DNA of 64,000 nt from Bradyrhizobium sp. OK095. GTDB taxonomy: Bacteria > Pseudomonadota > Alphaproteobacteria > Rhizobiales > Xanthobacteraceae. The DNA lies in assembly GCF_900109945.1 (NCBI RefSeq), contig NZ_FOBX01000001.1, positions 310,001 to 374,000 of the forward strand, in the 5' to 3' direction. Below the pieces are notes generated by a model. That model was not told the origin of the DNA. It searched no databases and saw only the letters and a list, made by a program, of their open reading frames with translations. Within the stretch, counting starts at the first letter, position 1, and every line of letters begins with the position of its first letter. This document shows, one piece after another, positions 27,239 through 35,830 of this stretch. A program made the translations under genes and the position numbers.

Positions 27239-28363
27239 ATGAACGGGGCGAAATCGCTTCTACAGGATCTGGACGACGCGATCGCGCGCGGCACAGACGA
27301 GAGCCGGGCGAAGGCGTTGTGGCATGCGACCGACATTCTGATCACCGGCCGCTATAGCGACGACGAGATCAGCATGTTCGGCGAGGTCATCGGCAAGCTC
27401 GCCGACGAGATCGAGGTCGCCGCGCGGGCGCAGCTCTCGGACGTGATGTCGGCGTGCGATCACGCCCCGCTCAACGTCATCGCAAAACTCGCCCTCGACG
27501 ACGAGATCGCCGTCGCCGGCCCCGTGCTGCGCGACTCCAATCGTATCGACGAGAAGATGCTGGTTGAGAGCGCGATGACCAAGGGCCAGTCGCACCTGCT
27601 CGCGATCGCCCAGCGCAAGTCGATCGGCGAAGCCGTCACCGACGTGCTGGTCAAGCGTGGCGACCAGCAGGTCGTGACCTTCGTCGCCAAAAACGAGGGC
27701 GCGCGCTTTTCCGGTTCGGGCCTGCTGCACATGGTGCGCCGCGCCGAGGGCGACTCGATTCTTGCCGAACAACTCGGCCTGCGCAAGGACGTGCCGCGTC
27801 ACGTCTTCCAGCAGCTGATCTCGAAGGCGTCGGAAGACGTCCGCCGCCGGCTCGAGATCGAGCGCCCGGAAATGATGGCGCAGATCCAGAGCTCGGTGAC
27901 CGAGGTCACCGGCGATCTCCAGTCCAAATTCGGTCCGTCCTCGCGCAGCTATTTCGTCGCCAAGCGCGTGGTGACGACGCAGTACCGCCAGGGCAACCTC
28001 AACCAGGACTCGATCTCGAACTATGCCCGCCAGCACCGCCTCGACGAGGTGCAGATCGGCCTGTCGCTGCTCTCGGCGCTGCCGGTCGACGTGATCGAGC
28101 GCGCGATGATGGACCGCAACCGGGAGATCCTTCTGGTGCTGTGCAAGGCGCTCGATTTCTCCTGGGACACGACCATGTCGCTGCTGTTCCTCGGCGCCAA
28201 GGATCATCTGATCACGGCGCGTGAACTCCACGATAACGAGCGCGATTTCGGCAAGCTCAAGATCGAGACCTCACGCAGCGTTTTGAAATTCTATCAGTCG
28301 CGCAAGACCGGCGCGGGTGCCGATTCCACCACGGGCCGTCAGCCCGAGCTCCAGGTGCACTAA
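27239..28363 (+). CDS. DUF2336 domain protein
   Basis: A 374-residue protein of the DUF2336 family, which is alpha-helical and made of HEAT-like repeats. Typical segments are ALWHATDILITGRYSDDEISMFGEVIGKLADEIEV near the N-terminus, HAPLNVIAKLALDDEIAVAGPVL and LLHMVRRAEGDSILAEQL. The ATG at 27239 is used; a GTG nine bases upstream is possible. In alphaproteobacteria such proteins occur in stress and surface-signalling contexts, but no activity is fixed. It is followed by a 77-residue protein 33 bases downstream, perhaps in the same transcript. Confidence 0.83.
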   Translation: MNGAKSLLQDLDDAIARGTDESRAKALWHATDILITGRYSDDEISMFGEVIGKLADEIEVAARAQLSDVMSACDHAPLNVIAKLALDDEIAVAGPVLRDSNRIDEKMLVESAMTKGQSHLLAIAQRKSIGEAVTDVLVKRGDQQVVTFVAKNEGARFSGSGLLHMVRRAEGDSILAEQLGLRKDVPRHVFQQLISKASEDVRRRLEIERPEMMAQIQSSVTEVTGDLQSKFGPSSRSYFVAKRVVTTQYRQGNLNQDSISNYARQHRLDEVQIGLSLLSALPVDVIERAMMDRNREILLVLCKALDFSWDTTMSLLFLGAKDHLITARELHDNERDFGKLKIETSRSVLKFYQSRKTGAGADSTTGRQPELQVH

Positions 28364-28396
28364 GCAGCTGCACTGAGCGAGAGGGGAGTATTTGCC

Positions 28397-28630
28397 ATGT
28401 TGCCTCAATTCGGCACCGCCGTTCGCAAGACCAAAAGCCTCAACGCCGAGACCGGCGGATCGGCTCCTGAGAAGGCTTCCGTCGACGTCGCCTGGCTCGT
28501 GATGGAGGCCGCCAACGATCTCGGCGACCACGCCGCGATCGACGCCTGCCGTCGCGTCATCGACGCCGAGCTGAACGGCACGGTCGCCGGCAGTGCGGAT
28601 ATCGATCTGGTAATGGGTTATTTCAGGTAG
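28397..28630 (+). CDS. Small hypothetical protein
   Basis: A 77-residue acidic helical protein with no cysteine and no signal peptide. The segment SVDVAWLVMEAANDLGDHAAIDACRRVIDAELNG looks like a helical pair. A strong GAGGGGAG ribosome-binding site lies just before the ATG. It follows the DUF2336 gene by 33 bases and is likely co-transcribed. I do not recognise the family; similar small proteins beside DUF2336 genes are plausible partners, but this is inference. Confidence 0.65.
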   Translation: MLPQFGTAVRKTKSLNAETGGSAPEKASVDVAWLVMEAANDLGDHAAIDACRRVIDAELNGTVAGSADIDLVMGYFR

Positions 28631-28708
28631 GCGGCGATGGCGGTCCTGGCGCGCGTGTAGCACTCTCTCTTCCTGCGCGCCGGCGAGGCCTTCAAATTCT
28701 CGTGGCCC

Positions 28709-29083
28709 TCAAGTTCCGATGAGCTTCCGCAGCTCCGCAATCATCTTGTCGGACTGGAACGGCTTGGAAAAGAAGCGGCTGCCTTGCGGCAGTTCGTCTT
28801 GATCGACCTGTTTATGCCCCGAAACGACGACTATCTTCACCGGCGGCCAGCGATTGCGAACGGCGTGGGCGAGCTTCACGCCATCCATTGAACCCGGCAT
28901 GTGGATATCGGTGAACAGCAGCGTGATGTCAGTGCGGCTTTCGAGAACAGCGATGGCCTCGTCAGCGTCCTTGGCCTCGATGGCGGTAAAACCTGCCTCT
29001 TCGACGATGTCGATGGCATGAAGGCGGAGAATGGCGTCGTCCTCGACGACGAGTACTGCGTAAGGTCTGGTGCCCGCGCTCAT
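28709..29083 (-). CDS. Single-domain response regulator
   Basis: A 124-residue receiver with no output domain. The acidic pocket VVEDD, the phosphoacceptor Asp in LLFTDIHMPG, the Thr/Ser switch region VVVSGHK and the Lys in FFSKPF are all present. The ATG at 29083 overlaps the stop of the upstream kinase by ATGA, so translation is coupled, and the pair forms a two-component unit. Without a DNA-binding domain it must act by protein contact or as a phosphate sink. The long frame starting at 29134 lies inside the kinase gene and was not used. Confidence 0.92.
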   Translation of the reverse strand: MSAGTRPYAVLVVEDDAILRLHAIDIVEEAGFTAIEAKDADEAIAVLESRTDITLLFTDIHMPGSMDGVKLAHAVRNRWPPVKIVVVSGHKQVDQDELPQGSRFFSKPFQSDKMIAELRKLIGT

Positions 29084-31233
29084 TTCGGTTCTTCGCTTTC
29101 CGCCAGCTCGGCTAATACGGTTTCGAACCGGCAAACGACGCCTTCAGGCCGATACTCGACTTTGACGGAACTTCCAAAATCGGATGACAATGTGCTTTCG
29201 ATGAGACGGGAGCCGAAGCCGCGACGAGATGGCGGTGCAACGACCGGGCCGCCGGATTCGCGCCAGAGAAAGCAAAGGGAACGCGAGCTTCCCGAGGTGG
29301 TGCAATCCCAGGTCACATCGATCGTTCCACCGGGCACCGACAGCGCGCCGTATTTGGCCGCGTTAGTTGCCAGCTCATGAAGGGCGAGCGACAGCGAGAG
29401 CGCCTGCCTTGCGGTGAGGTCGACTGAAGGGCCCTTGGTGCGAATGCGTCCTTCGCCGGTTCGGTGAGGTTCAAGAGCTCCCTCGACGACGATCGGCATC
29501 GGCGCGCTGGTCCAGCTGGACTGCACCAGCACATCGTGAGCCTGGTTCAACGCGTGAAGGCGCGCATCGAAAATCGTCCGCGCTTCCTCCTTTGTCGTCG
29601 CCGTCCGAAAAGTCTGACTGGCTATGGCGCCTACCATGGCCATCGTGTTTTTCATGCGGTGCTCAAGCTCGCGCGTGAGAAGTTGTTGTTGCAGTTCAGC
29701 GCGCTTCAGTTTGCTGATGTCTCGGATGGTGCCGATAAACCGGGTTGCCGTGCCGTTCTCAAAAATGCCTTTGCCTTTGGCGGAGCACCATCGTTCTATG
29801 CCGTCCTCAAATCCGATCGTCCGATATTCAATATCGTATTCGCCAGCTCCGTCCGGCTGCATCGCGTCCAGGCAGGCCTTTTCCGTGGCCTCCCGGTCCT
29901 GGGGATGGATGCCAGCCAGGAATATTTCGAACGAAATCGGTCTGCCGGGTGTCAATCCGAATAGTTGGTAGCAGCGGTCATCCCAATTCAAGACGTTCGC
30001 CTGCGGATCGAAATCCCACGTTCCGATATCGGCGGCGCTGAGCGCGAACGCCAAACGCTGCTGGCTTTCGAACAGCTGCTCCTCGATTTCCTTCTGGTCG
30101 TCGATATCAGTGTTGGTGCCGACCCAGCGGGTGATCTTGTCGACCCCGTTTCTGATCGGAAGAGCGCGAGCCAGATGCCAGCGGAATGATCCGTCCGCGC
30201 GACGCAGCCGGAACTCGACCTGATAGGGCGTTCCGTTTTGCAGTGCTTTTTCCCATGCCGATGCCGCGAAGCCAATATCGTCGGCATGGACCATTTGCGG
30301 CCATTTGTTTCCAGCGAGATCATCAGAATCCAAGCCGCTGTAGGTGAACACCTGGTCATTGAACCAGTCGAGCTCTCCGTCCGGAGTGGCCGACCAGACC
30401 TGGTTTGGCATGGCCTGGGCGAAAGTCTTGAACCGGGTCTCGCTCTCCAGAAGCGCTTGCTCGGCGGCTTTGAGATCGCTGATGTCGAGAGACACGCCGG
30501 ACATCTTGCCGGGTTGTCCGTTCAGATCCGGCACAAGCCGACCGCGGATCAGGACCCAACCGGATCGTTCGTTAGGTTTCAAGATCCGATACTCGATATC
30601 GTAATCGACGCCGGTTGCGATGGTGCGCTCGACCGCTTGCTTCATCCGTGCCCGGTCTTCCGGTGCGACGGCGTTGCAAAGGTCCTCATAGGTAAATTCG
30701 TCAGCGTCTACCCGGCCGAAATTTTCCTTGCAGACGTCGGAGGCCGTCAAGACGCCGGTTGTGAGATCGAGATCCCAATGGCCGAGGCGTCCCGCATTCA
30801 GTGCCATCCGCAAACGATGTTCGCTGTCCTTGAGCGCCTGGTCAGCCAGGCGTTGTTCGGTGATGTCACGCGAGACCGAGAGCAGCCGGTCTGGTCTGCC
30901 TTGGGCGTCCCGTATCAGGGTCACGGTGACGTCCCACCATTTCGGTGTCCCCGCCATTGTGGTCGCAAAACCCTGGAAGTGTCCAATTTCCCCGGTTTGC
31001 GCCTGTTTGACCGCAGCCTTGGCGGCGAAATTGCCTTCGTCTTGCCAGAGATCCGGCCATGAGCAGCCCTGGATGGCGCCGAAGTCAGAGACTTCCATGA
31101 CGCGCTGACCAACCTCGGTCATGAAAATGAGATGGCCCTCGAGGTCGAGGATCTTGATGCAATCCCCGGACGAGCCGAGAAGGCTGCCAAGCAACGAGTT
31201 CAAATCGGAGACGGGAAGAGATGAAAGGCTCAC
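29080..31233 (-). CDS. PAS-containing HWE-family sensor histidine kinase
   Basis: A soluble 717-residue kinase with four PAS domains (starts near residues 8, 135, 265 and 390) and a C-terminal HWE/HisKA_2 kinase. The phosphorylation site is in TRELEHRMKNTMAMVGAI; the N box is LALHELATNAAKYGALS; FLWRESGGPVV holds the Trp-x-Glu of the HWE class; GFGSRLIE closes the nucleotide lid. No membrane helix is visible, so it senses a cytoplasmic or redox/light-type signal through PAS. It starts with GTG. Its stop overlaps the start of the receiver gene at 28709, which is the likely partner. Confidence 0.93.
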   Translation of the reverse strand: MSLSSLPVSDLNSLLGSLLGSSGDCIKILDLEGHLIFMTEVGQRVMEVSDFGAIQGCSWPDLWQDEGNFAAKAAVKQAQTGEIGHFQGFATTMAGTPKWWDVTVTLIRDAQGRPDRLLSVSRDITEQRLADQALKDSEHRLRMALNAGRLGHWDLDLTTGVLTASDVCKENFGRVDADEFTYEDLCNAVAPEDRARMKQAVERTIATGVDYDIEYRILKPNERSGWVLIRGRLVPDLNGQPGKMSGVSLDISDLKAAEQALLESETRFKTFAQAMPNQVWSATPDGELDWFNDQVFTYSGLDSDDLAGNKWPQMVHADDIGFAASAWEKALQNGTPYQVEFRLRRADGSFRWHLARALPIRNGVDKITRWVGTNTDIDDQKEIEEQLFESQQRLAFALSAADIGTWDFDPQANVLNWDDRCYQLFGLTPGRPISFEIFLAGIHPQDREATEKACLDAMQPDGAGEYDIEYRTIGFEDGIERWCSAKGKGIFENGTATRFIGTIRDISKLKRAELQQQLLTRELEHRMKNTMAMVGAIASQTFRTATTKEEARTIFDARLHALNQAHDVLVQSSWTSAPMPIVVEGALEPHRTGEGRIRTKGPSVDLTARQALSLSLALHELATNAAKYGALSVPGGTIDVTWDCTTSGSSRSLCFLWRESGGPVVAPPSRRGFGSRLIESTLSSDFGSSVKVEYRPEGVVCRFETVLAELAESEEPK

Positions 31234-31416
31234 TGCGCACTCAAATCATCATCACTCCAGAAGCGGGAGTGCTCTCAAAAAAACGTGGCACGCACGCGGG
31301 CAAAATGACAATGGCGCCGCCCCTTCAAAGTTCCATATCCTGGTGATTTTTCGACAGCGCTACCTAGCCCACGGCGTTCGGCCGGGCAATGGCCCGGCCG
31401 CCTGCTCTTCCGACCT

Positions 31417-31572
31417 CTAGGCGTTCGCGCCGCCGTCGACGGTCAATGTCGTGCCGGTAATGTACTTGGCCTTCGGGCTCGCCAGGAACGCCACGGCATT
31501 GGCGATGTCGTCCGTCGCGCCATACCGGCCCAGTGCCATGGCGCGAACACGCGCATCGCACGCAGCTGTGAC
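31417..31572 (-). pseudogene. Remnant of a short-chain dehydrogenase C-terminus
   Basis: A 51-codon stretch on the minus strand, from just after a TAG stop near 31575 to TAG at 31417-31419, reads [19 protein letters not shown] then [18 protein letters not shown] and ANA. This is the usual C-terminal end of FabG-type short-chain dehydrogenases ([10 protein letters not shown] is the family ending). The Rossmann motif and the catalytic Tyr-Lys are absent. There is no start with a ribosome-binding site. It is a leftover of a deleted gene, perhaps from recombination at this place. Confidence 0.7.
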
Positions 31573-31679
31573 CTAACGAACCTGCGGATGCAGGTAACGA
31601 GCGAAGCTCCTCTGCGTACAGCCTTCAGCGAGCGTATTTCGCAAGCTGCTGGTTGCACAATCCGGGGAGGCATTTTCGT

Positions 31680-32165
31680 ATGAAAGGGTTCAATATCGCT
31701 GAGAACGGTGGCGGTTCTTATCGTCCGCTCGCCATTCTCCGCTGGGTCATGGTGATCATATTCGTATCGTTCGGAATGCAGAAGTTCACGCTGCAATCGG
31801 CACAGGGCATCGTCCAGTTCATCATCAACAGTCCATTCACCTCCTGGCTGTCGGTGTTCGGCCTGAGGGGAGAGGCCTATTTTCTCGGTGTCGCTGAATT
31901 CGTGATTGCCGCGCTGCTCGCGGCCGGCAGCTTCAACCCGATCCTGTCCGCGCTCGGCTCATTGATGGGCATGGTGACCTTCGCGATCACATGGTCGTTC
32001 TTCTTCACGACGCCCGGCGTGGTCACATGGAGCCTTTCAACCGATCCAATGGCATGGAATCTGACCGGCGAATTCCTGTTCAAGGATATCGTCCTGCTGT
32101 GCGTCTGTGCCGTGTTGTTTCTCGCCTCCCTGCCGCAATCGGTCGCCCGGCTGCGCACCGGCTGA
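31680..32165 (+). CDS. DUF417 membrane protein (YkgB-like)
   Basis: A 161-residue integral membrane protein with four predicted helices. It includes LAILRWVMVIIFVSFGMQKF near the N-terminus, which is the family start, and GEAYFLGVAEFVIAALLAAG. DUF417 includes the E. coli YkgB and RclC proteins, the latter linked to reactive chlorine resistance. The ATG at 31680 is chosen because GGGGAGG lies about ten bases upstream. It stands alone between the short-chain dehydrogenase remnant and a repeat. The role here is unknown. Confidence 0.85.
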   Translation: MKGFNIAENGGGSYRPLAILRWVMVIIFVSFGMQKFTLQSAQGIVQFIINSPFTSWLSVFGLRGEAYFLGVAEFVIAALLAAGSFNPILSALGSLMGMVTFAITWSFFFTTPGVVTWSLSTDPMAWNLTGEFLFKDIVLLCVCAVLFLASLPQSVARLRTG

Positions 32166-32170
32166 GCGTT

Positions 32171-32242
32171 GGGTCGAAACCCATCATTGACTCCCGGCGT
32201 GTTGAGGCGTGATGGGTTTCGCTGCGCTCTACCCATCCTGCG
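32171..32242. repeat. Intergenic inverted repeat, copy A
   Basis: GAAACCCATCA and TGATGGGTTTC form an 11-base stem around about 23 bases, and the right arm continues into GCTGCGCTCTACCCATCC. The same GATGGG-GCTGCGCTCTACCCATCC unit occurs in opposite orientation at 34196. It follows the DUF417 stop. Confidence 0.6.
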
Positions 32243-32297
32243 GGCTGAACGCCAGACATGCAGTTTGGGCCGATCGACCGTCCTCGCGTGAGCGTCA

Positions 32298-34073
32298 TCA
32301 TCCCGGTCGATGTGTGAGCTCGAACACCTTCTTCTGGTGCGCAGCGGCCTGCTTTGCGCTTAGAGTCTGCGTCAGCAACTCGAGCCCACCTTCGTCATCA
32401 TCATCACTGCGCGACAGGGCACGATCCCTGTATGCGAGACGGTTGGGATCACGGGAGATTTTAATGCCCAGAACGGCGAGACGCGACAGTGCAGCGATCG
32501 TGACGACTGTCTTGCGTGCAATCTCAAAAATCAGCTTCGGCCAGAACAACAGCGTGCTCTCGGCAGCCAGGCCCGGACGTCGTTCGGAGGGATGACGCAA
32601 GCGCAAGACCCCGCTTTGCAGCGGATGGACCTGCTCGAGTCTTTGCGTCAACGAGAACGTCAGCAGCAGCTTCACCAGGCTGCTCAGATTGACACCGGTC
32701 GCTGCGCCGCGGAGCAGCAGCGTTTTCATGTGCTCGGGCGTATAGTACAGTGCCCAGGCATCGCGGTAGATCGCCTTCCACTGGTCTTGCGACATGCGGG
32801 AATGCGCGGTGCAGACGTGCTCGAGGTCATAATTGTTGAGATCGGGATCCATCGGGATTTTGGCGGTCCAGAGCGTCTTGTGATCCTCCGAGCCTGGCAA
32901 CGGGGTGAGGCAAAAGAACTCGAGGATATCGATCGGCAGCTCGCGTTGGATGATTTCAATATCATTGCGGATCGACTCGGGCGTATCGGCGGGGAATCCC
33001 AGGATATAGCCCGCGAGCGTGAGGATGCCCTGGTCTTTCCAGGCCAGAAGCATCTGGCGATATTCGGTGATCTTGTTTTGCCGTTTTTTCGCCGCCAGCA
33101 GATTGTCGGGGTTGATGTTCTCGAGCCCGATGAACACGCGCGTCACGCCCGCGCGTTTCGCCTTCTCGACAAAATTCGGGATCTTGTGACAAAGCGTATC
33201 CACCTGGATCAGAAGCCCAAGGGGAATGCCCTGGGATTCCCGCAGCCAGATCAAGCGATCGAGGATTTCCTCCCAATGCTTGTTGCGCGCAAAATTGTCG
33301 TCGGTGATGAAATATTTGTAGACACCTTGTTTCCAGTTGCTTCGGACCAGCGCCTCGACATCGTCGGGCGACCGGAAACGCGATTTGCGTCCCTGCACAT
33401 TGATGATGGTGCAAAACGAGCATTGGTAGGGACAGCCGCGTCCGGCATCGAAGCTGGTACTCAGGCCCAGGGTCCGCCGCACGTTTTCAACGGGCAGGAA
33501 AGGCGTCGGCGTGCCGTCAATGCCTGGCAAGTCGTTGAGGAAATTGTAAGTCGGCTTCAACTGGCGGGCCACGGCGTCGTGCAGGACGATATCGAGGCGA
33601 CCTTCCGCCTCACCGGCAAACAGAGAAACGCCCATGGCACGGCCGGCGTCCAGATCGACCGCGCTGCCGTCGAGCATCGCCAGGCAACCCGAGACGTGAA
33701 AGCCGCCGATCGCGACCTGAATGCCGGCTTTGCGCAGCGGACGGGCAATATCGAGCGCGCGAGGATACTGGTTCGACTGCACGCCGACGAGCATGACAAC
33801 ACCGAAATTGTCGTGCCCCGAAAAGCGTCCTATTAATTGTGGAATGTCGACCCAGGTGCTGAATTCGTCGATCGCCTCGATATCGATCTCGACGTCGGGT
33901 CCCAGCACGCGACGTGCCAGGCAATCCTGGGCAATTCCATAGACGCTGGCGAGCGAGTTCGAGGGAATTGTCGCCCGCCACCACCGGATCACATAGCCAT
34001 CTTCGCCATAATGTGACGGTTTTATAAGCACCAGCTGGAATCGGCGTTTGGGGGGTAGGGCCGAAGCAGACAT
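32298..34073 (-). CDS. B12-binding radical SAM protein
   Basis: A 591-residue enzyme of the class that joins a cobalamin-binding N-terminal domain (about 10-190) to a radical SAM core (about 200-420). The iron-sulfur motif is RGCPYQCSFCTI (C-x3-C-x2-C) near residue 218. Further core signs are FIGLENINPDNLLAAKKRQNKI and GFPADTPESIRNDIE. The family includes methyltransferases and ring-forming enzymes such as BchE, but nothing in the gene or its neighbours names a substrate. It is transcribed alone, with inverted copies of one repeat on both sides (32171 and 34196), and the start MSASALPPKRRFQLVL keeps the domain intact. Confidence 0.9.
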   Translation of the reverse strand: MSASALPPKRRFQLVLIKPSHYGEDGYVIRWWRATIPSNSLASVYGIAQDCLARRVLGPDVEIDIEAIDEFSTWVDIPQLIGRFSGHDNFGVVMLVGVQSNQYPRALDIARPLRKAGIQVAIGGFHVSGCLAMLDGSAVDLDAGRAMGVSLFAGEAEGRLDIVLHDAVARQLKPTYNFLNDLPGIDGTPTPFLPVENVRRTLGLSTSFDAGRGCPYQCSFCTIINVQGRKSRFRSPDDVEALVRSNWKQGVYKYFITDDNFARNKHWEEILDRLIWLRESQGIPLGLLIQVDTLCHKIPNFVEKAKRAGVTRVFIGLENINPDNLLAAKKRQNKITEYRQMLLAWKDQGILTLAGYILGFPADTPESIRNDIEIIQRELPIDILEFFCLTPLPGSEDHKTLWTAKIPMDPDLNNYDLEHVCTAHSRMSQDQWKAIYRDAWALYYTPEHMKTLLLRGAATGVNLSSLVKLLLTFSLTQRLEQVHPLQSGVLRLRHPSERRPGLAAESTLLFWPKLIFEIARKTVVTIAALSRLAVLGIKISRDPNRLAYRDRALSRSDDDDEGGLELLTQTLSAKQAAAHQKKVFELTHRPG

Positions 34074-34183
34074 GGGTCACTTCCCGTTCTAGACCCCTTT
34101 AGCTAGCACGTTTCGGTCATTTGTGTTGCGACAGTGTGTGTCCGCTTCGGTTCAAATGCAGGCCTTGATGGCCGGTTAGCCCT

Positions 34184-34465
34184 TCAGGACGGTCCGTAGG
34201 ATGGGTAGAGCGCAGCGAAGCCCATCCGACACGCCTGGGCCTCCCACCGCCGGATGCGGTAGATCACGACGTCCTCGCCGTGATGTGTCGTGGTCTTCTC
34301 GAGAAAATAGTTCGCCTTCTCCAGCACGCGGCGCGACGCGCCATGTGCGACAAAGACGAGGCCAATGAGCGACGGCAGTTTCAGCGGTGACGGTTGTATC
34401 TGCGCCTGATAGCCTTGCTTGAGGCACGGTCGAATGAGCTCACTGGTGCTCATGATTTCTAACAC
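34184..34465 (-). CDS. Small hypothetical protein overlapping a repeat
   Basis: A 93-residue frame with a central part SLIGLVFVAHGASRRVLEKA and THHGEDVVIYRIRRWEAQ. Its C-terminal residues MGFAALYPSYGPS are encoded by the repeat at 34196, which argues that the end is accidental. No good ribosome-binding site precedes either start (34465 or 34453). The segment LEKTTTHHGEDVVIYRIRRWEA resembles LIKPSHYGEDGYVIRWWRA at the start of the radical SAM protein, so it may be a decayed duplicate. A real gene is uncertain. Confidence 0.3.
   Translation of the reverse strand: MLEIMSTSELIRPCLKQGYQAQIQPSPLKLPSLIGLVFVAHGASRRVLEKANYFLEKTTTHHGEDVVIYRIRRWEAQACRMGFAALYPSYGPS
34195..34230. repeat. Intergenic inverted repeat, copy B
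   Basis: This copy reads GTAGGATGGGTAGAGCGCAG followed by CGAAGCCCATC and is the reverse complement of the unit in copy A at 32211-32242, about 2 kb away. The two copies enclose the radical SAM gene. Confidence 0.6.
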
Positions 34466-34558
34466 AACCTAACGAGCAATTTGTGCGGCGTCGGGCCAAT
34501 GTCGCGGCATGAAATCGGCCGGCATTTTCAAAAAACACGATTATCGACGGGAGATCGC

Positions 34559-35830
34559 ATGACGTCCAGGACGCAAATCGAATTGCTGCCACGATCGGCA
34601 AATGTTTCGCGCCGCGGCTTTGTGGGAGGCCTGTCGGCCGGTGTCCTAAGTGCGGTCGCGACTGAGGCGGCCGGCGCCGAAACGCTGGCCGAAATCCCCG
34701 ATCGCGGGCCCGGCGCCGATCTGAGTGCTCACAGCGAGCGATCCCGGTTCGCCAAGATTGATCGCATTCCCGAGTCGACCCCCGGCAAGCGCAACATCGA
34801 CCCCGGCGATGCCATCAATTCCAAGACGCCGCATCAGAAGCTGGTGGGCAATATCACGCCGACAGACCTGCACTACGAGCGCAGCCATTCCGGCGTGCCC
34901 GACATCGATCCCGCGCAGCACCGGCTTCTCATCCATGGCATGGTCTCGAAGCCGCTGGTCCTCAGCGTCGATGATCTCAAGAGGATGCCGTCGATCTCGC
35001 GAATCGTGTTCATCGAATGCACCGGCAACGGATGGGAGAACTGGAAGAAGGCCGATCCAGACATCACCGTCCAGAACACGCATGGCCTCGTCAGCACCAA
35101 CGAGTGGACCGGCGTGCCGCTCAAATTCCTGATCGACCTCGTCGCCAAGGACAGGGCCTCGAGCTGGATGCTCGCGGAGGGCGGCGATGGGGCCGGCGTC
35201 GACCGCAGCATTCCCCTCACGGACGAGATCGTGAACGAGGCCTTCGTCGCCTATGGGCAAAACGGCGAGCCGCTGCGGCCCGCGCACGGCTTTCCGATGC
35301 GGCTGGTGATGCCGGGCTTCGAGGGCAATCTCAACATCAAATGGCTGCGCCGCCTCAAATTCGGCAACGCGCCCTGGATGACGCGCTGGGAGACCGCGCG
35401 CTACACGCAGTTGCTGGCCGACGGCAAGGCGCGGCAATTCCAGTTGAGGATGGAAACCAACTCCGTCATCACGCAGCCCTCCGGCATGATGCAGATCCAG
35501 CCGGGCTATAACCGCATCTCAGGTCTTGCCTGGAGCGGCCATGGCAAGATCGCCAAGGTCGATATTTCGACCGACGGCGCGAAGACCTGGAAGCAAGCGC
35601 AATTGAGCCAGCCGGTGTTGTCCAAGGCCCAGGTGCGTTTCCAGATGGATTGGGAGTGGGACGGCAAGCCGACGAAGATCGTGAGCCGCTCGGCTGACGA
35701 TCAGGGCAATGTTCAGCCGGACCGGCAGTCTTTCATCGCCGCGATGGGGACAAATGCGCTGTTTCACTACAACGCCCAGCAGACCTGGAGCATCGACGAG
35801 GCCGGGAGGGTTCGCAATGTCCTCGCATAA
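34559..35830 (+). CDS. soxC: SoxC-type sulfite/sulfane dehydrogenase molybdenum subunit
   Basis: A 423-residue molybdoenzyme of the sulfite oxidase family. A Tat motif VSRRGFVGGLSAG near residue 19 shows periplasmic export. The cofactor cysteine is in FIECTGNGWENW, and the HRLLIHGMVSKPL and STNEWTGVPLKFLIDL segments fit SoxC. The C-terminal immunoglobulin-like dimer domain covers about 310-423. GGGAG lies before the ATG at 34559. It overlaps a monoheme cytochrome c by 14 bases, which would be the electron acceptor. The rest of a sox operon (soxXYZAB) is not in this window, so the pair probably works in sulfite oxidation rather than complete thiosulfate oxidation. Confidence 0.85.
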   Translation: MTSRTQIELLPRSANVSRRGFVGGLSAGVLSAVATEAAGAETLAEIPDRGPGADLSAHSERSRFAKIDRIPESTPGKRNIDPGDAINSKTPHQKLVGNITPTDLHYERSHSGVPDIDPAQHRLLIHGMVSKPLVLSVDDLKRMPSISRIVFIECTGNGWENWKKADPDITVQNTHGLVSTNEWTGVPLKFLIDLVAKDRASSWMLAEGGDGAGVDRSIPLTDEIVNEAFVAYGQNGEPLRPAHGFPMRLVMPGFEGNLNIKWLRRLKFGNAPWMTRWETARYTQLLADGKARQFQLRMETNSVITQPSGMMQIQPGYNRISGLAWSGHGKIAKVDISTDGAKTWKQAQLSQPVLSKAQVRFQMDWEWDGKPTKIVSRSADDQGNVQPDRQSFIAAMGTNALFHYNAQQTWSIDEAGRVRNVLA

